Shown here: positions 8,382-16,654 of the stretch, piece by piece | Layout of the letters: every line of letters starts with the position of its first letter | Numbering within the stretch: the stretch's first letter is position 1 | NCBI GenBank assembly: GCA_015064355.1 | Contig: SVSJ01000018.1 | Span: 1-51,120, forward strand | Length of the DNA stretch: 51,120 nt | Direction of reading: 5' to 3' | Origin: Oscillospiraceae bacterium | GTDB taxonomy: Bacteria > Bacillota > Clostridia > Oscillospirales > CAG-272 | Notes under the pieces: model-generated | The model's database searches: none | Told to the model about the DNA's origin: nothing | The model's input: the letters and a program-made list of their open reading frames with translations, nothing else | Translations under genes and position numbers: made by a program

Positions 8382-11300
8382 ATGGCGGGAAATAACGGAC
8401 GTACACTAACCGATACATTTAAGAAAATAGTCAACGAGCTAAGCTGGACGGAGCGGGAGATCTTCAATGACGCAACCGACGTGAAGCTGAAGATTGACCG
8501 TGAACGGAGAATCGCGGAGGTGTCCTGCGCTCTTCCGAGAATTTACGAAAAACAGGAGATCTATGCCCTTGAAGCAAAGATCAAGGGGGCGTACGAGCTC
8601 TCCCACGTGAAGATATTGCCCCACTATCCGAGCAATCTTTTCACTCTCGAATATATGAGCGAGATCTTTACAGAGGTTGCAAGACTGGGCATCGTTGCAA
8701 ACGGGTTCTTCGGAAAATTCACCTCAAAGCTTGAAGATGGAATTATTAAGATATTCATTCCCTTTACCGGAGGCGCCATTGCTCTTCTTGACCTTGCCCG
8801 TACTGCGCGAGTTGCAGAGGGAATCCTGAACAGCGAGTTTGGCCTTGAGTATAAGATAGAAATTAACAAAAGTGCAGATGCCGACGAGCAGTATGCTGAA
8901 TATATGGCAGAGCAGCTTGCGCGGCTTAATTCTGCATCTGAAAATATAGTTATAGAGCACGAAAAGCTTATGGCAGAGGCGGCAAGATCGGCTGAAAAGC
9001 AGGAGCCGACGGAAGATGAGAAGCCCCAGCTTCCCAGAGTCGCATCACTTTTCGGCGGTAGCGAGGAGGCCGAAAGACTTGACGAGGGCATTATCCGCTC
9101 CGGAAAAATCACATTCGATGTTTCGTCTCCCACCCTTGTTTTTGGCGAGGAGTTCCGGATAGAGGGTACAACACCTCTCCGCGCTATCAAGAACACAGGG
9201 AAGAACGTGATCATTCTTTGTCAGGTGTTCAGCATCCAGCAAAAAGAAACAAGACGCGGCGACAAGGTAATGTTCACCGTTGCTGCAACAGACCGCGATG
9301 CATCAATTTACATAAAAATGACCGTTCCTACCGAGAGCGTCCTTGAAACAGAAGCCCTGTTCGGCAAGGGAAAGACCTACGCCATCCGCGGCAATATTAA
9401 GAGAGATACTTTCGACAATGATCTGTATATGCAGTATACGGACATTATGCAAATAAAGACTGTCGAGAGAATGGACAAGGCTCCAGAGAAGAGGGTTGAA
9501 TTGCATCTGCACACCCTTATGTCCGCAATGGATGCAACCACAAAGGCTGATGATATCGTTAAAACCGCTCACAAATGGGGACACAAGGCTGTTGCAATAA
9601 CCGATCACGGAAATCTCCAGAGCTTTCCTGTGGCAATGCTTACAGCCGACGGCTTGAAGGATGAAATCAAGGTCATCTACGGCCTTGAGGCATATTACGT
9701 TGACGACACGTCCCGTGCGGCCTGGAAGGGTGAGGAAACCTCATTCAAGGACGAGTTTGCGGTATTTGACATTGAGACCACAGGTCTTTATGCCGCAACC
9801 TGTAAGATCACAGAGATCGGTGCTGTTATTGTAAAAGGCGGCAAGGTTGTTGATAAATTCAATTCATTTGTAAATCCCGGTGTGCCGATTCCTCAAAACA
9901 TTGTTGAGCTTACCGGAATTACCGATGAAATGGTAGCGGACGCGCCTCCTGTGAAGGACGTGCTCATAGACTTCTTCAAGTTTATCGGCGACAGAATGCT
10001 CGTTGCTCATAATGCATCATTTGACACAGGCTTTATCCGCCAGGCGGCAGAAGAAAGCGGACTTCCTTTTGAAAATCCCTATCTTGATACAGTTGCTATG
10101 TCCAGATTCATGAATCCGAATCTGAAGAACCACAAGCTTGACACCCTTGCGAAATTCTACAAGCTGGGTGAATTCAATCACCACAGAGCGTCAGATGACG
10201 CAGAAATGCTTGCTGCTATTTTTACGTGTATGACAGAGCGGCTTATGGAAGAGGGAATCGACACTATCTCCCGTATGAATTTTGCTATGGCGGAGAAATC
10301 AGATCCTTTGAAGCTGAGGTCATACCACCAGATCATTCTTGTTAAGAATCAGACCGGTATGAGAAACCTGTTCAGACTGGTGTCTGAGTCAAATCTGAAG
10401 TATTATTACCGTCACCCGCGAATTCCCCGAACCCGACTTGAAGAGCTTCGCGAGGGACTTATCCTGGGATCAGCCTGTGAAGCGGGTGAGCTTTTCTCTG
10501 CAATGGTAGCGGGAAAACCCGAATCCGAGCTTATCGAGATCGCAAAGTTCTACGACTATCTTGAGATCCAGCCTATTTCCAATAACGAATTTATGATCCT
10601 TGAGGGTACCGTGCCCGACGAAGAAGCGCTCCGCACCTTCAACCGCAGGATCATTGAGATCGGAAGAAAAGCGGGACGCCCTGTTTGCGCAACCTGCGAC
10701 GTACACTACAAGGATCCCGAGGACGAAATATACCGCAGAATTATCCTTTCCGGTCTCGGCTTCAAGGATGCGGACCGCGAAACAAAACTGTACTTCCGCA
10801 CAACTGAAGAAATGCTTGAGGAATTCGCATATCTCGGCGAAGACGTGGCAAGGGAAGTAGTAATTGAAAACCCGAACAAGATCGCTGATATGATCGAGCC
10901 CACACGCCCCATTCCTCACGGCAACTACCCGCCTCACATTGACGGTGCAGAGGAAGAGCTTACCGAAAAGTGCTGGAATCTGGCGAAGGAGCTATATGGC
11001 GATCCTCTGCCGGAGGTCGTATCTGCAAGACTGGAACGCGAGCTGACATCTATTATCCAGAACGGCTTTGCTATTATGTATATCATCGCTCGTAAACTGG
11101 TTGAGAACAGCGAATCCAAGGGGTACCAGGTTGGATCCCGTGGCTCCGTTGGCTCCTCCTTTGCGGCTACAATGGCGGGAATCACAAAGGTTAACCCCTT
11201 GCCGCCACACTACAGATGCCCAAAATGCCGTTTTACTCACTTCTTCGAGGGCGGTGAATACGGCTCCGGCTTTGACCTTCCTGCAAAGGATTGTCCCGAA

Positions 11301-12812
11301 TGCGGCACTCCCCTTGAACGTGACGGCCACGACATTCCCTTTGAGACATTCCTGGGGTTCAAGGGTGACAAGACCCCTGATATTGACTTAAACTTCTCAG
11401 GAGATGTGCAGGGTGACGCTCACAAGTTTACCGAAGTGCTGTTCGGTGCAGGTAAGGCGTTCAAGGCAGGCACCATCGGTACTCTTGCCGACAAGACTGC
11501 ATACGGCTTTACTGCCCACTTCCTTGAGGATAAGGGCATTTCCGTAAATCGCGCGGAAATGGACAGACTGGTGGCGGGCTGCGTTGGTACAAAGCGTACT
11601 ACCGGTCAGCATCCCGGCGGAATCATCGTCGTGCCCGAGGAATACGAGATCTACGATTTCTCTCCCGTTCAGCACCCGGCAGAAGACGCCAATTCCGATA
11701 TAATCACAACTCACTTTGAGTTCAAATATCTCCACGATACTATACTGAAGCTTGATATCCTCGGACACGATATTCCGACAAAATACAAGCGACTTGAGGA
11801 ATACTCCGGCTACAGCGTTCTCGACGTGCCTATGAGTGATCCGGCGGTGTATAAGAGCTTCACCTCAACAGAGCCTATTGGAGTTACACCGGAGCAGATT
11901 GACTCGAAGACCGCAACTCTCGGCCTTCCCGAAATGGGCACTCGCTTCATCCGAGGGGTTCTTATTTCCGCACAGCCCAAGAACTTCACCGACCTATTAC
12001 AGATCTCCGGTCTGACACACGGCACGGGCTGCTGGCTTGGAAACGCAGACGAGCTTATCAGCTCAGGCACCTGTACCATTTCCGACGTTATCGGATGTCG
12101 AGATGACATTATGATGACCCTTATCCACAAGTACGGTATGGATAAATCCCTGTCATTCAAGATCATGGAGTTCGTCCGTAAGAATAAAAAAGGCGTAATT
12201 ATTCCACAGGATATGCAGGACGCAATGCACGAGCATAATGTTCCCCAGTGGTACATCGACTCTCTCCAGAAGATCCGTTACATGTTCCCGAAGGCACACG
12301 CAGCGGCATACGTTATCGACGCGATCCGACTGATGTGGTACAAGATCTACTATCCTGTAGAGTTCTATTGCGCATACTTCTCCGCAGCTCCCGACGGACT
12401 TGACGGCGAGATCGTTATGGGAGGCAAGGATCACGTCAAAAACGTGCTCACCGACCTTAACAAGAGGAGAAACGAAATATCTGCAAAAGAAGCTGATGTG
12501 GCTGATGCGCTTATGCTTGTTAACGAGTGTTTCCAGAGGGGATACGATTTCTTGCCCGTGGATATTCACAAGTCACACGCTACGAAGTTTGTGCCGGAAA
12601 ACGGCAAGATCAGACTTCCTCTGGCATCTCTCCCGGGACTCGGCGGCACTGCGGCAGAAAACATTATGAACGCAATGAAAGACGGAAATATCTACTCTAT
12701 TGAAGAGCTCCGCTCCCGTGCAAAGGTATCAAAGAGCATACTTGAGCTTCTCGAAAAGAACGGCGCGCTGAAGGGTATGTCAAAGACCAATCAGCTTTCA
12801 ATGTTCGGTTAA
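8382..12812 (+). CDS. polC: DNA polymerase III alpha subunit, PolC type
   Basis: Main replicative polymerase of low-GC Gram-positives. The 1476 residues contain, in order: an N-terminal PolC-specific region; an OB-fold around 245-360; a PHP domain opening with HLHTLMSAMD near residue 370; a 3'-5' proofreading exonuclease inserted in the PHP domain, starting DIETTGL near 463 and ending with the HHRASDDAEM motif; the palm/fingers with a CxxC..CxxC zinc-binding segment near 947-974; TPDIDLNFSGD near 997 with catalytic Asp residues; and the C-terminal finger-domain region. Length is family-typical (about 1430-1480). GGAGG precedes the ATG. No truncation or frameshift is seen. Confidence 0.98.
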   Translation: MAGNNGRTLTDTFKKIVNELSWTEREIFNDATDVKLKIDRERRIAEVSCALPRIYEKQEIYALEAKIKGAYELSHVKILPHYPSNLFTLEYMSEIFTEVARLGIVANGFFGKFTSKLEDGIIKIFIPFTGGAIALLDLARTARVAEGILNSEFGLEYKIEINKSADADEQYAEYMAEQLARLNSASENIVIEHEKLMAEAARSAEKQEPTEDEKPQLPRVASLFGGSEEAERLDEGIIRSGKITFDVSSPTLVFGEEFRIEGTTPLRAIKNTGKNVIILCQVFSIQQKETRRGDKVMFTVAATDRDASIYIKMTVPTESVLETEALFGKGKTYAIRGNIKRDTFDNDLYMQYTDIMQIKTVERMDKAPEKRVELHLHTLMSAMDATTKADDIVKTAHKWGHKAVAITDHGNLQSFPVAMLTADGLKDEIKVIYGLEAYYVDDTSRAAWKGEETSFKDEFAVFDIETTGLYAATCKITEIGAVIVKGGKVVDKFNSFVNPGVPIPQNIVELTGITDEMVADAPPVKDVLIDFFKFIGDRMLVAHNASFDTGFIRQAAEESGLPFENPYLDTVAMSRFMNPNLKNHKLDTLAKFYKLGEFNHHRASDDAEMLAAIFTCMTERLMEEGIDTISRMNFAMAEKSDPLKLRSYHQIILVKNQTGMRNLFRLVSESNLKYYYRHPRIPRTRLEELREGLILGSACEAGELFSAMVAGKPESELIEIAKFYDYLEIQPISNNEFMILEGTVPDEEALRTFNRRIIEIGRKAGRPVCATCDVHYKDPEDEIYRRIILSGLGFKDADRETKLYFRTTEEMLEEFAYLGEDVAREVVIENPNKIADMIEPTRPIPHGNYPPHIDGAEEELTEKCWNLAKELYGDPLPEVVSARLERELTSIIQNGFAIMYIIARKLVENSESKGYQVGSRGSVGSSFAATMAGITKVNPLPPHYRCPKCRFTHFFEGGEYGSGFDLPAKDCPECGTPLERDGHDIPFETFLGFKGDKTPDIDLNFSGDVQGDAHKFTEVLFGAGKAFKAGTIGTLADKTAYGFTAHFLEDKGISVNRAEMDRLVAGCVGTKRTTGQHPGGIIVVPEEYEIYDFSPVQHPAEDANSDIITTHFEFKYLHDTILKLDILGHDIPTKYKRLEEYSGYSVLDVPMSDPAVYKSFTSTEPIGVTPEQIDSKTATLGLPEMGTRFIRGVLISAQPKNFTDLLQISGLTHGTGCWLGNADELISSGTCTISDVIGCRDDIMMTLIHKYGMDKSLSFKIMEFVRKNKKGVIIPQDMQDAMHEHNVPQWYIDSLQKIRYMFPKAHAAAYVIDAIRLMWYKIYYPVEFYCAYFSAAPDGLDGEIVMGGKDHVKNVLTDLNKRRNEISAKEADVADALMLVNECFQRGYDFLPVDIHKSHATKFVPENGKIRLPLASLPGLGGTAAENIMNAMKDGNIYSIEELRSRAKVSKSILELLEKNGALKGMSKTNQLSMFG

Positions 12813-12846
12813 TTGGAATTTTGTGTAACCCTATGAATTAAATATT

Positions 12847-12893
12847 AAACCTCCGCATATATTTTAGCAAAGCTAATTTTTGCGGAGGTTTTT
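12847..12893 (+). terminator. Terminator-like hairpin after polC that contains the spoIVA ribosome binding site
   Basis: AAACCTCCGCA (12847-12857) and TGCGGAGGTTT (12881-12891) form a perfect 11-bp stem. An inner TTAGC/GCTAA stem (12864-12868 with 12872-12876) and a T5 tract (12889-12893) complete it. The 3' arm holds GGAGG (12884-12888), which is 8 nt before the spoIVA GTG. The structure can end polC transcripts and would hide the spoIVA site in any read-through RNA. Confidence 0.75.
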
Positions 12894-12896
12894 ATT

Positions 12897-14411
12897 GTGA
12901 CGGACACATCAATTTACAAGGATATTGCCAATCGAACCCGTGGGGATGTTTATATCGGAGTGGTCGGACCTGTGAGAACAGGTAAGAGCACATTTATCAA
13001 GAGGTTTATGGAATCAGTGGTTATTCCGAACATAAAGAACGAATTTGACCGTGAGCGTTCCCGGGACGAGATGCCCCAGAGTGCCGGTGGAAAAACCGTT
13101 ATGACCACGGAGCCGAAATTTATTCCCGACGAGGGAGTTGAAATGGCTATGGCCGACGGTACATCGGTGCGGGTTAAGCTGGTGGACTGCGTGGGATATA
13201 TGATCCCGGAGGCTTTGGGCGGCACGGAGGAGGGAAGCGCGAGAATGGTGCATACCCCGTGGCATACCGAGCCTGTTCCTTTTGAAGAAGCTGCTGAATA
13301 CGGTACCCGCAAGGTTATAGCGGAGCACTCCACTATCGGTATGCTTGTTACCACAGACGGAACTATTGGAGATTTCCCCAGAGAGAATTACGTTGGAGTA
13401 GAGGAACGGGTGGCAGGGGAGCTTGAGGAACTTGGAAAGCCTTTTGCCATTATTCTCAATTCCGCTCATCCGGAGACCGAGGAGGCGGCACGGCTTGCCC
13501 TGAAGCTTGAAGAAAAGTACGGCGCACCTGTTGCTCTGGTTAATTGTTTGCAGCTCGATTCGGACGATGTTTGGAATATCCTTGGTATGCTTCTCGAAGA
13601 ATTCCCGGTCAAGGAGGTTGACGTGGCTCTTCCCGGGTGGACAGCGGTTTTACCCGAGGACCACAACCTCAAAGAGGGGATAAGACACGCAGTAGCTGAG
13701 GCTTCGAGCCAAATGAAGAGAATGCGGGACGCGAAAGAAGGCTTCAGAGAGCATTTGCGTGACGGAATCTGCAAGGTGGTAGGCGAATGCGGCGATTATG
13801 AGGACGAAGCAACAGTTGACATCGAGGGAATAGATGCAGGCCGTGGGCACGTGACTTTGCGTGTAAAACTCCCCGACGGACTGTATTACGATGTAATATC
13901 CGAGATGACCGGCATCCGGATGAAGAACGAAACTGAACTGCTCGAAGCCCTGAGCAGCCTTTCCGAGGCGAAGCGGCAGCTTGACATTTACCAAAAAGCA
14001 ATCACCGACGTGAACGAAACTGGGTACGGTGTAGTGATGCCCGCACTTTGTGATCTGACACTGGAGGAACCGGAGATCATACGGCAATCCGGTGGATACG
14101 GGGTACGCCTCAAGGCTTCCGCACCGTCTATCCATATGATAAAGACCAATATAAACACCGAGATCAATCCCATAGTCGGTACGGAGCAGCAATCGGAGGA
14201 GATGATCAACTATCTTATGAAAGGCTTTGAGGACGATCCGGGAAGTATTTGGGAATCAAATATGTTCGGTCGCTCATTATACGAGCTTGTAAACGACGGA
14301 CTTCATGCCAAGCTTGACCACATGCCCGACGATGCCAGACAGAAATTCGGCGAAACGCTCTCGAAGATAATCAACGAGGGCAGCCAAGGTCTGATCTGCA
14401 TAATACTTTAA
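12897..14411 (+). CDS. spoIVA: Stage IV sporulation protein A (SpoIVA)
   Basis: Cytoskeletal ATPase made in the mother cell; it polymerises on the forespore surface and forms the basement layer of the spore coat. The 504-residue protein resembles B. subtilis SpoIVA (492) throughout: an N-terminal P-loop with GPVRTGKST at 24-32, TTEPKFIPDEG, VDCVGY, TPWHTEPVPFEEAA, EHSTIGMLVTTDGTIGD, the middle region with EPEIIRQSGGYGVRLKA, and a C-terminal tail EGSQGLICIIL. The start is GTG at 12897, set by GGAGG 8 nt upstream. It shows the host makes spores. A sporulation sigma-E promoter is expected, but I could not assign one with confidence. Confidence 0.97.
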   Translation: MTDTSIYKDIANRTRGDVYIGVVGPVRTGKSTFIKRFMESVVIPNIKNEFDRERSRDEMPQSAGGKTVMTTEPKFIPDEGVEMAMADGTSVRVKLVDCVGYMIPEALGGTEEGSARMVHTPWHTEPVPFEEAAEYGTRKVIAEHSTIGMLVTTDGTIGDFPRENYVGVEERVAGELEELGKPFAIILNSAHPETEEAARLALKLEEKYGAPVALVNCLQLDSDDVWNILGMLLEEFPVKEVDVALPGWTAVLPEDHNLKEGIRHAVAEASSQMKRMRDAKEGFREHLRDGICKVVGECGDYEDEATVDIEGIDAGRGHVTLRVKLPDGLYYDVISEMTGIRMKNETELLEALSSLSEAKRQLDIYQKAITDVNETGYGVVMPALCDLTLEEPEIIRQSGGYGVRLKASAPSIHMIKTNINTEINPIVGTEQQSEEMINYLMKGFEDDPGSIWESNMFGRSLYELVNDGLHAKLDHMPDDARQKFGETLSKIINEGSQGLICIIL

Positions 14412-14415
14412 CCAT

Positions 14416-14448
14416 AAAGCCTGCATTCCATTTGGGTGCGGGCTTTTT
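14416..14448 (+). terminator. Intrinsic terminator after spoIVA
   Basis: AAAGCCTGCA (14416-14425) pairs with TGCGGGCTTT (14437-14446), one G-T wobble, followed by a T tract up to 14448. Confidence 0.85.
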
Positions 14449-14473
14449 CTTTGGCAAATTAACACTTTGTCCA

Positions 14474-14502
14474 TTGAAAATATTGCCAATACGTGATACA
14501 AT
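14474..14502 (+). promoter_or_regulatory. Sigma-A-type promoter for the Wzz/BY-kinase operon
   Basis: TTGAAA (14474-14479), 17-nt spacer, TACAAT (14497-14502), 45 nt before the start codon and directly after the spoIVA terminator. Confidence 0.75.
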
Positions 14503-14547
14503 ACAGTAAAATGAGTAACTATGTAAAAATACAGGAAGGTTTTTTAG

Positions 14548-15237
14548 ATGGTAAAGGAAAAGAAAAGCTGCGCTATCAAAGAGATTTTTTCAAATTTGAG
14601 CCGTAGAATACTGGTCATTCTTATTTTTGCGGCAGTATTTGGCGGAGCAATGTACGCTATTGCCAATTACGTGGTTGAGCCTAAATTTGAATCCCATATC
14701 AGACTTTACATAAACGGCGGAGAAACAAACGATGACCTGGTGGACGTTTGCGGAGCGGTGCTTTTCTCTGAGAACGTTCTCGATGAGCTCGCCAAAGACT
14801 CCGGAATGGGATATACTGCTGATGAGCTTGAGAGAATGATCTCCTATAAGGACGTAAACAGAACCAATATGATGGAGATCACAGTAAAGGCATCTGACGG
14901 AGTAGAGGCGGCGACCCTTGCAAATGTGATCGCGTCTATTCTTCCTCCGAAGGCAGAGAACGTTATTTACAAGTCAAAGATCAGCGTTTTGCAGTTTGCG
15001 ACTGTTGAGGATGAGCCTTCATATCCCAGCGTTGGCAGATTCACCCTTGTGGGAATGATCGTTGGCATTGTGCTTGGCATCATTGTTGTAACCTGGGTGT
15101 ACCTCCTTGACGACGCTATCAAGGACAGAGATTATCTTGAGAAGACCTTTGATATTCCCGTTCTTGCATATATCCCCGAATATACCACGGTAAAATCAAC
15201 CTCTGAAGAATCTGCAGAGAAAAAAGAAAACGAATAA
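14548..15237 (+). CDS. Wzz-domain polysaccharide chain-length / BY-kinase adaptor membrane protein
   Basis: The 229-residue protein has a short cytoplasmic N terminus, a transmembrane helix at about residues 22-42, an extracellular alpha/beta region and a second helix at about 168-190, followed by a short Ser/Glu-rich cytoplasmic tail. This is the CpsC/CapA/YveK layout. Such proteins set exopolysaccharide chain length and activate the partner tyrosine kinase through the C-terminal tail. The partner kinase gene starts 10 nt downstream. No glycosyltransferase or flippase genes are nearby, so the polymer concerned is unknown. The start has AGGAAGG about 9 nt upstream. Confidence 0.85.
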   Translation: MVKEKKSCAIKEIFSNLSRRILVILIFAAVFGGAMYAIANYVVEPKFESHIRLYINGGETNDDLVDVCGAVLFSENVLDELAKDSGMGYTADELERMISYKDVNRTNMMEITVKASDGVEAATLANVIASILPPKAENVIYKSKISVLQFATVEDEPSYPSVGRFTLVGMIVGIVLGIIVVTWVYLLDDAIKDRDYLEKTFDIPVLAYIPEYTTVKSTSEESAEKKENE

Positions 15238-15247
15238 GGAGGAGACT

Positions 15248-15925
15248 ATGGCAGACGTTATTTTGGAAAAAGAAAAAACAGAACAGCGCGGATACGAGTC
15301 TATCATGCCGTCTCCCGAAGCGAAGCAGGCATTTGACCAGCTCCGCGATAATATCATCTACAGCCTTCCAGCATCAGACGAGCAGAGCGGCAGAACTATC
15401 GGCCTTACCTCTGCAATATACGGCGAGGGTAAAACTGCAACAACTGTAAACCTCGGTGTTGCTCTGGCTGAAGCCGGTAAAAAGGTGGTTATAGTTGAAA
15501 CCGACCTGCGCCATCCCGCTGTCAGTGAAAAGCTTGACGTAAACGCAACCCCCGGCCTTTCCGATTACCTTGTACTTAACGATAAAAACCTGGCAATAAT
15601 AAAGCATAGCGGAGTTCACGACAACCTTTTTGTAATTCCCGCAGGAAGCGTATCCCAGAACCCCACAAAGCTCCTTTGCAGCGCAAAAATGGACGTGCTG
15701 ATGAAGATGCTTGCGAAGCAGTTTGAATACGTTGTTGTTGACCTGCCTGCCATCAGCGCAGATTCCACAGCAGTTGCAGTAGCGCAGATGGTTGAAGGAA
15801 TGCTGTTCGTTGTCAGAGAGGGATACGGCAGTAAGCACGAAGTAGCGGCCGCAGTCAACGAGCTCAAGGCGCAGGACGTAAAGATCCTCGGATTTGTGTT
15901 AAACGCAGTACGCCTTATTAAATAA
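15248..15925 (+). CDS. CpsD/CapB-family BY-kinase (MinD-like ATPase)
   Basis: Cytoplasmic P-loop ATPase related to bacterial tyrosine kinases that pair with Wzz-type proteins. The 225-residue protein has Walker A in SAIYGEGKTATT (residues 55-66), Walker A' VVIVETDLRHP at 80-90 and Walker B VVVDLPAI near 160. Two oddities: Walker A' has Glu-Thr-Asp in place of the usual Asp-Ala-Asp, and the protein ends VLNAVRLIK without the C-terminal tyrosine cluster that most BY-kinases autophosphorylate. It may therefore act as an ATPase switch, or phosphorylate only other proteins. AAGGAGG precedes the ATG. It is co-transcribed with the Wzz gene. Confidence 0.85.
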   Translation: MADVILEKEKTEQRGYESIMPSPEAKQAFDQLRDNIIYSLPASDEQSGRTIGLTSAIYGEGKTATTVNLGVALAEAGKKVVIVETDLRHPAVSEKLDVNATPGLSDYLVLNDKNLAIIKHSGVHDNLFVIPAGSVSQNPTKLLCSAKMDVLMKMLAKQFEYVVVDLPAISADSTAVAVAQMVEGMLFVVREGYGSKHEVAAAVNELKAQDVKILGFVLNAVRLIK

Positions 15926-15944
15926 CAATACTTAAGGAATCAAT

Positions 15945-16400
15945 ATGAGTACGTTTATTAAATATTTATGCGTGTTCGGAATGTCGATGCTGCCTGTAGT
16001 GGAGCTTCGCGGATCGGTGCCATTTGGGGTTGGAATGGATCTGCCGCTCATTCCGGTACTCCTTGTCAGCATACTTGGCAATATGGTCCCTGTACCGTTT
16101 ATCATTCTCTTTATCAGAAAGATCTTTGAGTGGATGAAGAAAAAAAGTCAAAAGCTTGGTGCTATCGCTCAGAAGCTTGAGGCTCGTGCTGCTGAAAAGG
16201 GAGACATGCTTGTAAAATATGAGACACTTGGTCTTTTCATCCTTGTGGCGATTCCTCTTCCCGGAACAGGTGCCTGGACAGGTGCCCTTGTTGCAGCTAT
16301 GTTTAATCTTCGACTGAAAAACGCACTGCCGGCGATCTTCCTTGGCGTTGTGGCTGCAGGACTGATAATGTCCATTGTAAGCTGGGGCTTGTTTGGTTGA
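15945..16400 (+). CDS. Small multi-drug export family membrane protein (COG2426)
   Basis: A 151-residue hydrophobic protein with about four membrane segments. It matches the Sm_multidrug_ex family in sequence feel: VVELRGSVPFG near residue 20, GNMVPVPFI near 46, IPLPGTGAWTGAL near 101 and a hydrophobic C terminus. The VELRG and PLPGTGAWTG stretches, a polar motif pair in re-entrant-like segments, are typical. The family name comes from a weak historical drug-export annotation; the transported substrate is not known. It starts 19 nt after the BY-kinase gene and precedes a strong terminator. Confidence 0.8.
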   Translation: MSTFIKYLCVFGMSMLPVVELRGSVPFGVGMDLPLIPVLLVSILGNMVPVPFIILFIRKIFEWMKKKSQKLGAIAQKLEARAAEKGDMLVKYETLGLFILVAIPLPGTGAWTGALVAAMFNLRLKNALPAIFLGVVAAGLIMSIVSWGLFG

Positions 16401-16410
16401 TGAAATAATA

Positions 16411-16451
16411 AAACCCTCTGGGGCAGTAAAAACCTCAGAGGGCGTTTTTTT
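16411..16451 (+). terminator. Intrinsic terminator between convergent genes
   Basis: CCCTCTGGGG (16414-16423) pairs with CCTCAGAGGG (16433-16442), one G-T wobble, then a T7 tract (16445-16451). It ends the plus-strand operon just before the feo genes arrive on the minus strand. Confidence 0.88.
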
Positions 16452-16460
16452 GATTTTTAG

Positions 16461-16628
16461 CTATTTCTCTTCATGGCTGCAACATCCACAGTGTGCGCAG
16501 TTTCCTGTGCATCCGCCGCTGTCGGGGCAGCCAATACATTTCTTGCCGCTTTTCTTTGCACGGTAAACGTAGTATGCGGCAGATCCGATTATTACAAGCA
16601 AGATCAAAACTGTGATTACAGTTTCCAT
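16461..16628 (-). CDS. FeoB-associated Cys-rich membrane peptide
   Basis: A 55-residue frame read directly from the minus strand. It starts with ATG at 16628 behind AAGGAG (16636-16641), within the gap after feoB, and ends with TAG at 16461. The N-terminal half is a single transmembrane helix (residues about 4-22); a basic RAKKSGKK follows, and then a tail with eight residues of His/Cys type in a CxxC...CxxxC..CxCC pattern. This matches the FeoB-associated Cys-rich membrane protein family found after feoB in many Firmicutes. It probably helps FeoB handle Fe(II) at the membrane; the mechanism is not established. Confidence 0.85.
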   Translation of the reverse strand: METVITVLILLVIIGSAAYYVYRAKKSGKKCIGCPDSGGCTGNCAHCGCCSHEEK

Positions 16629-16654
16629 AAATGGTCTCCTTGAGTGATTATTTG

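Noticed and set aside
12856-12863. CATATATT as a possible sigma-E -10 box for spoIVA
   Set aside because: No matching -35 at the proper spacing (an AAATATT lies only 9 nt upstream), so no promoter was annotated; a start within the hairpin loop remains only a hypothesis.
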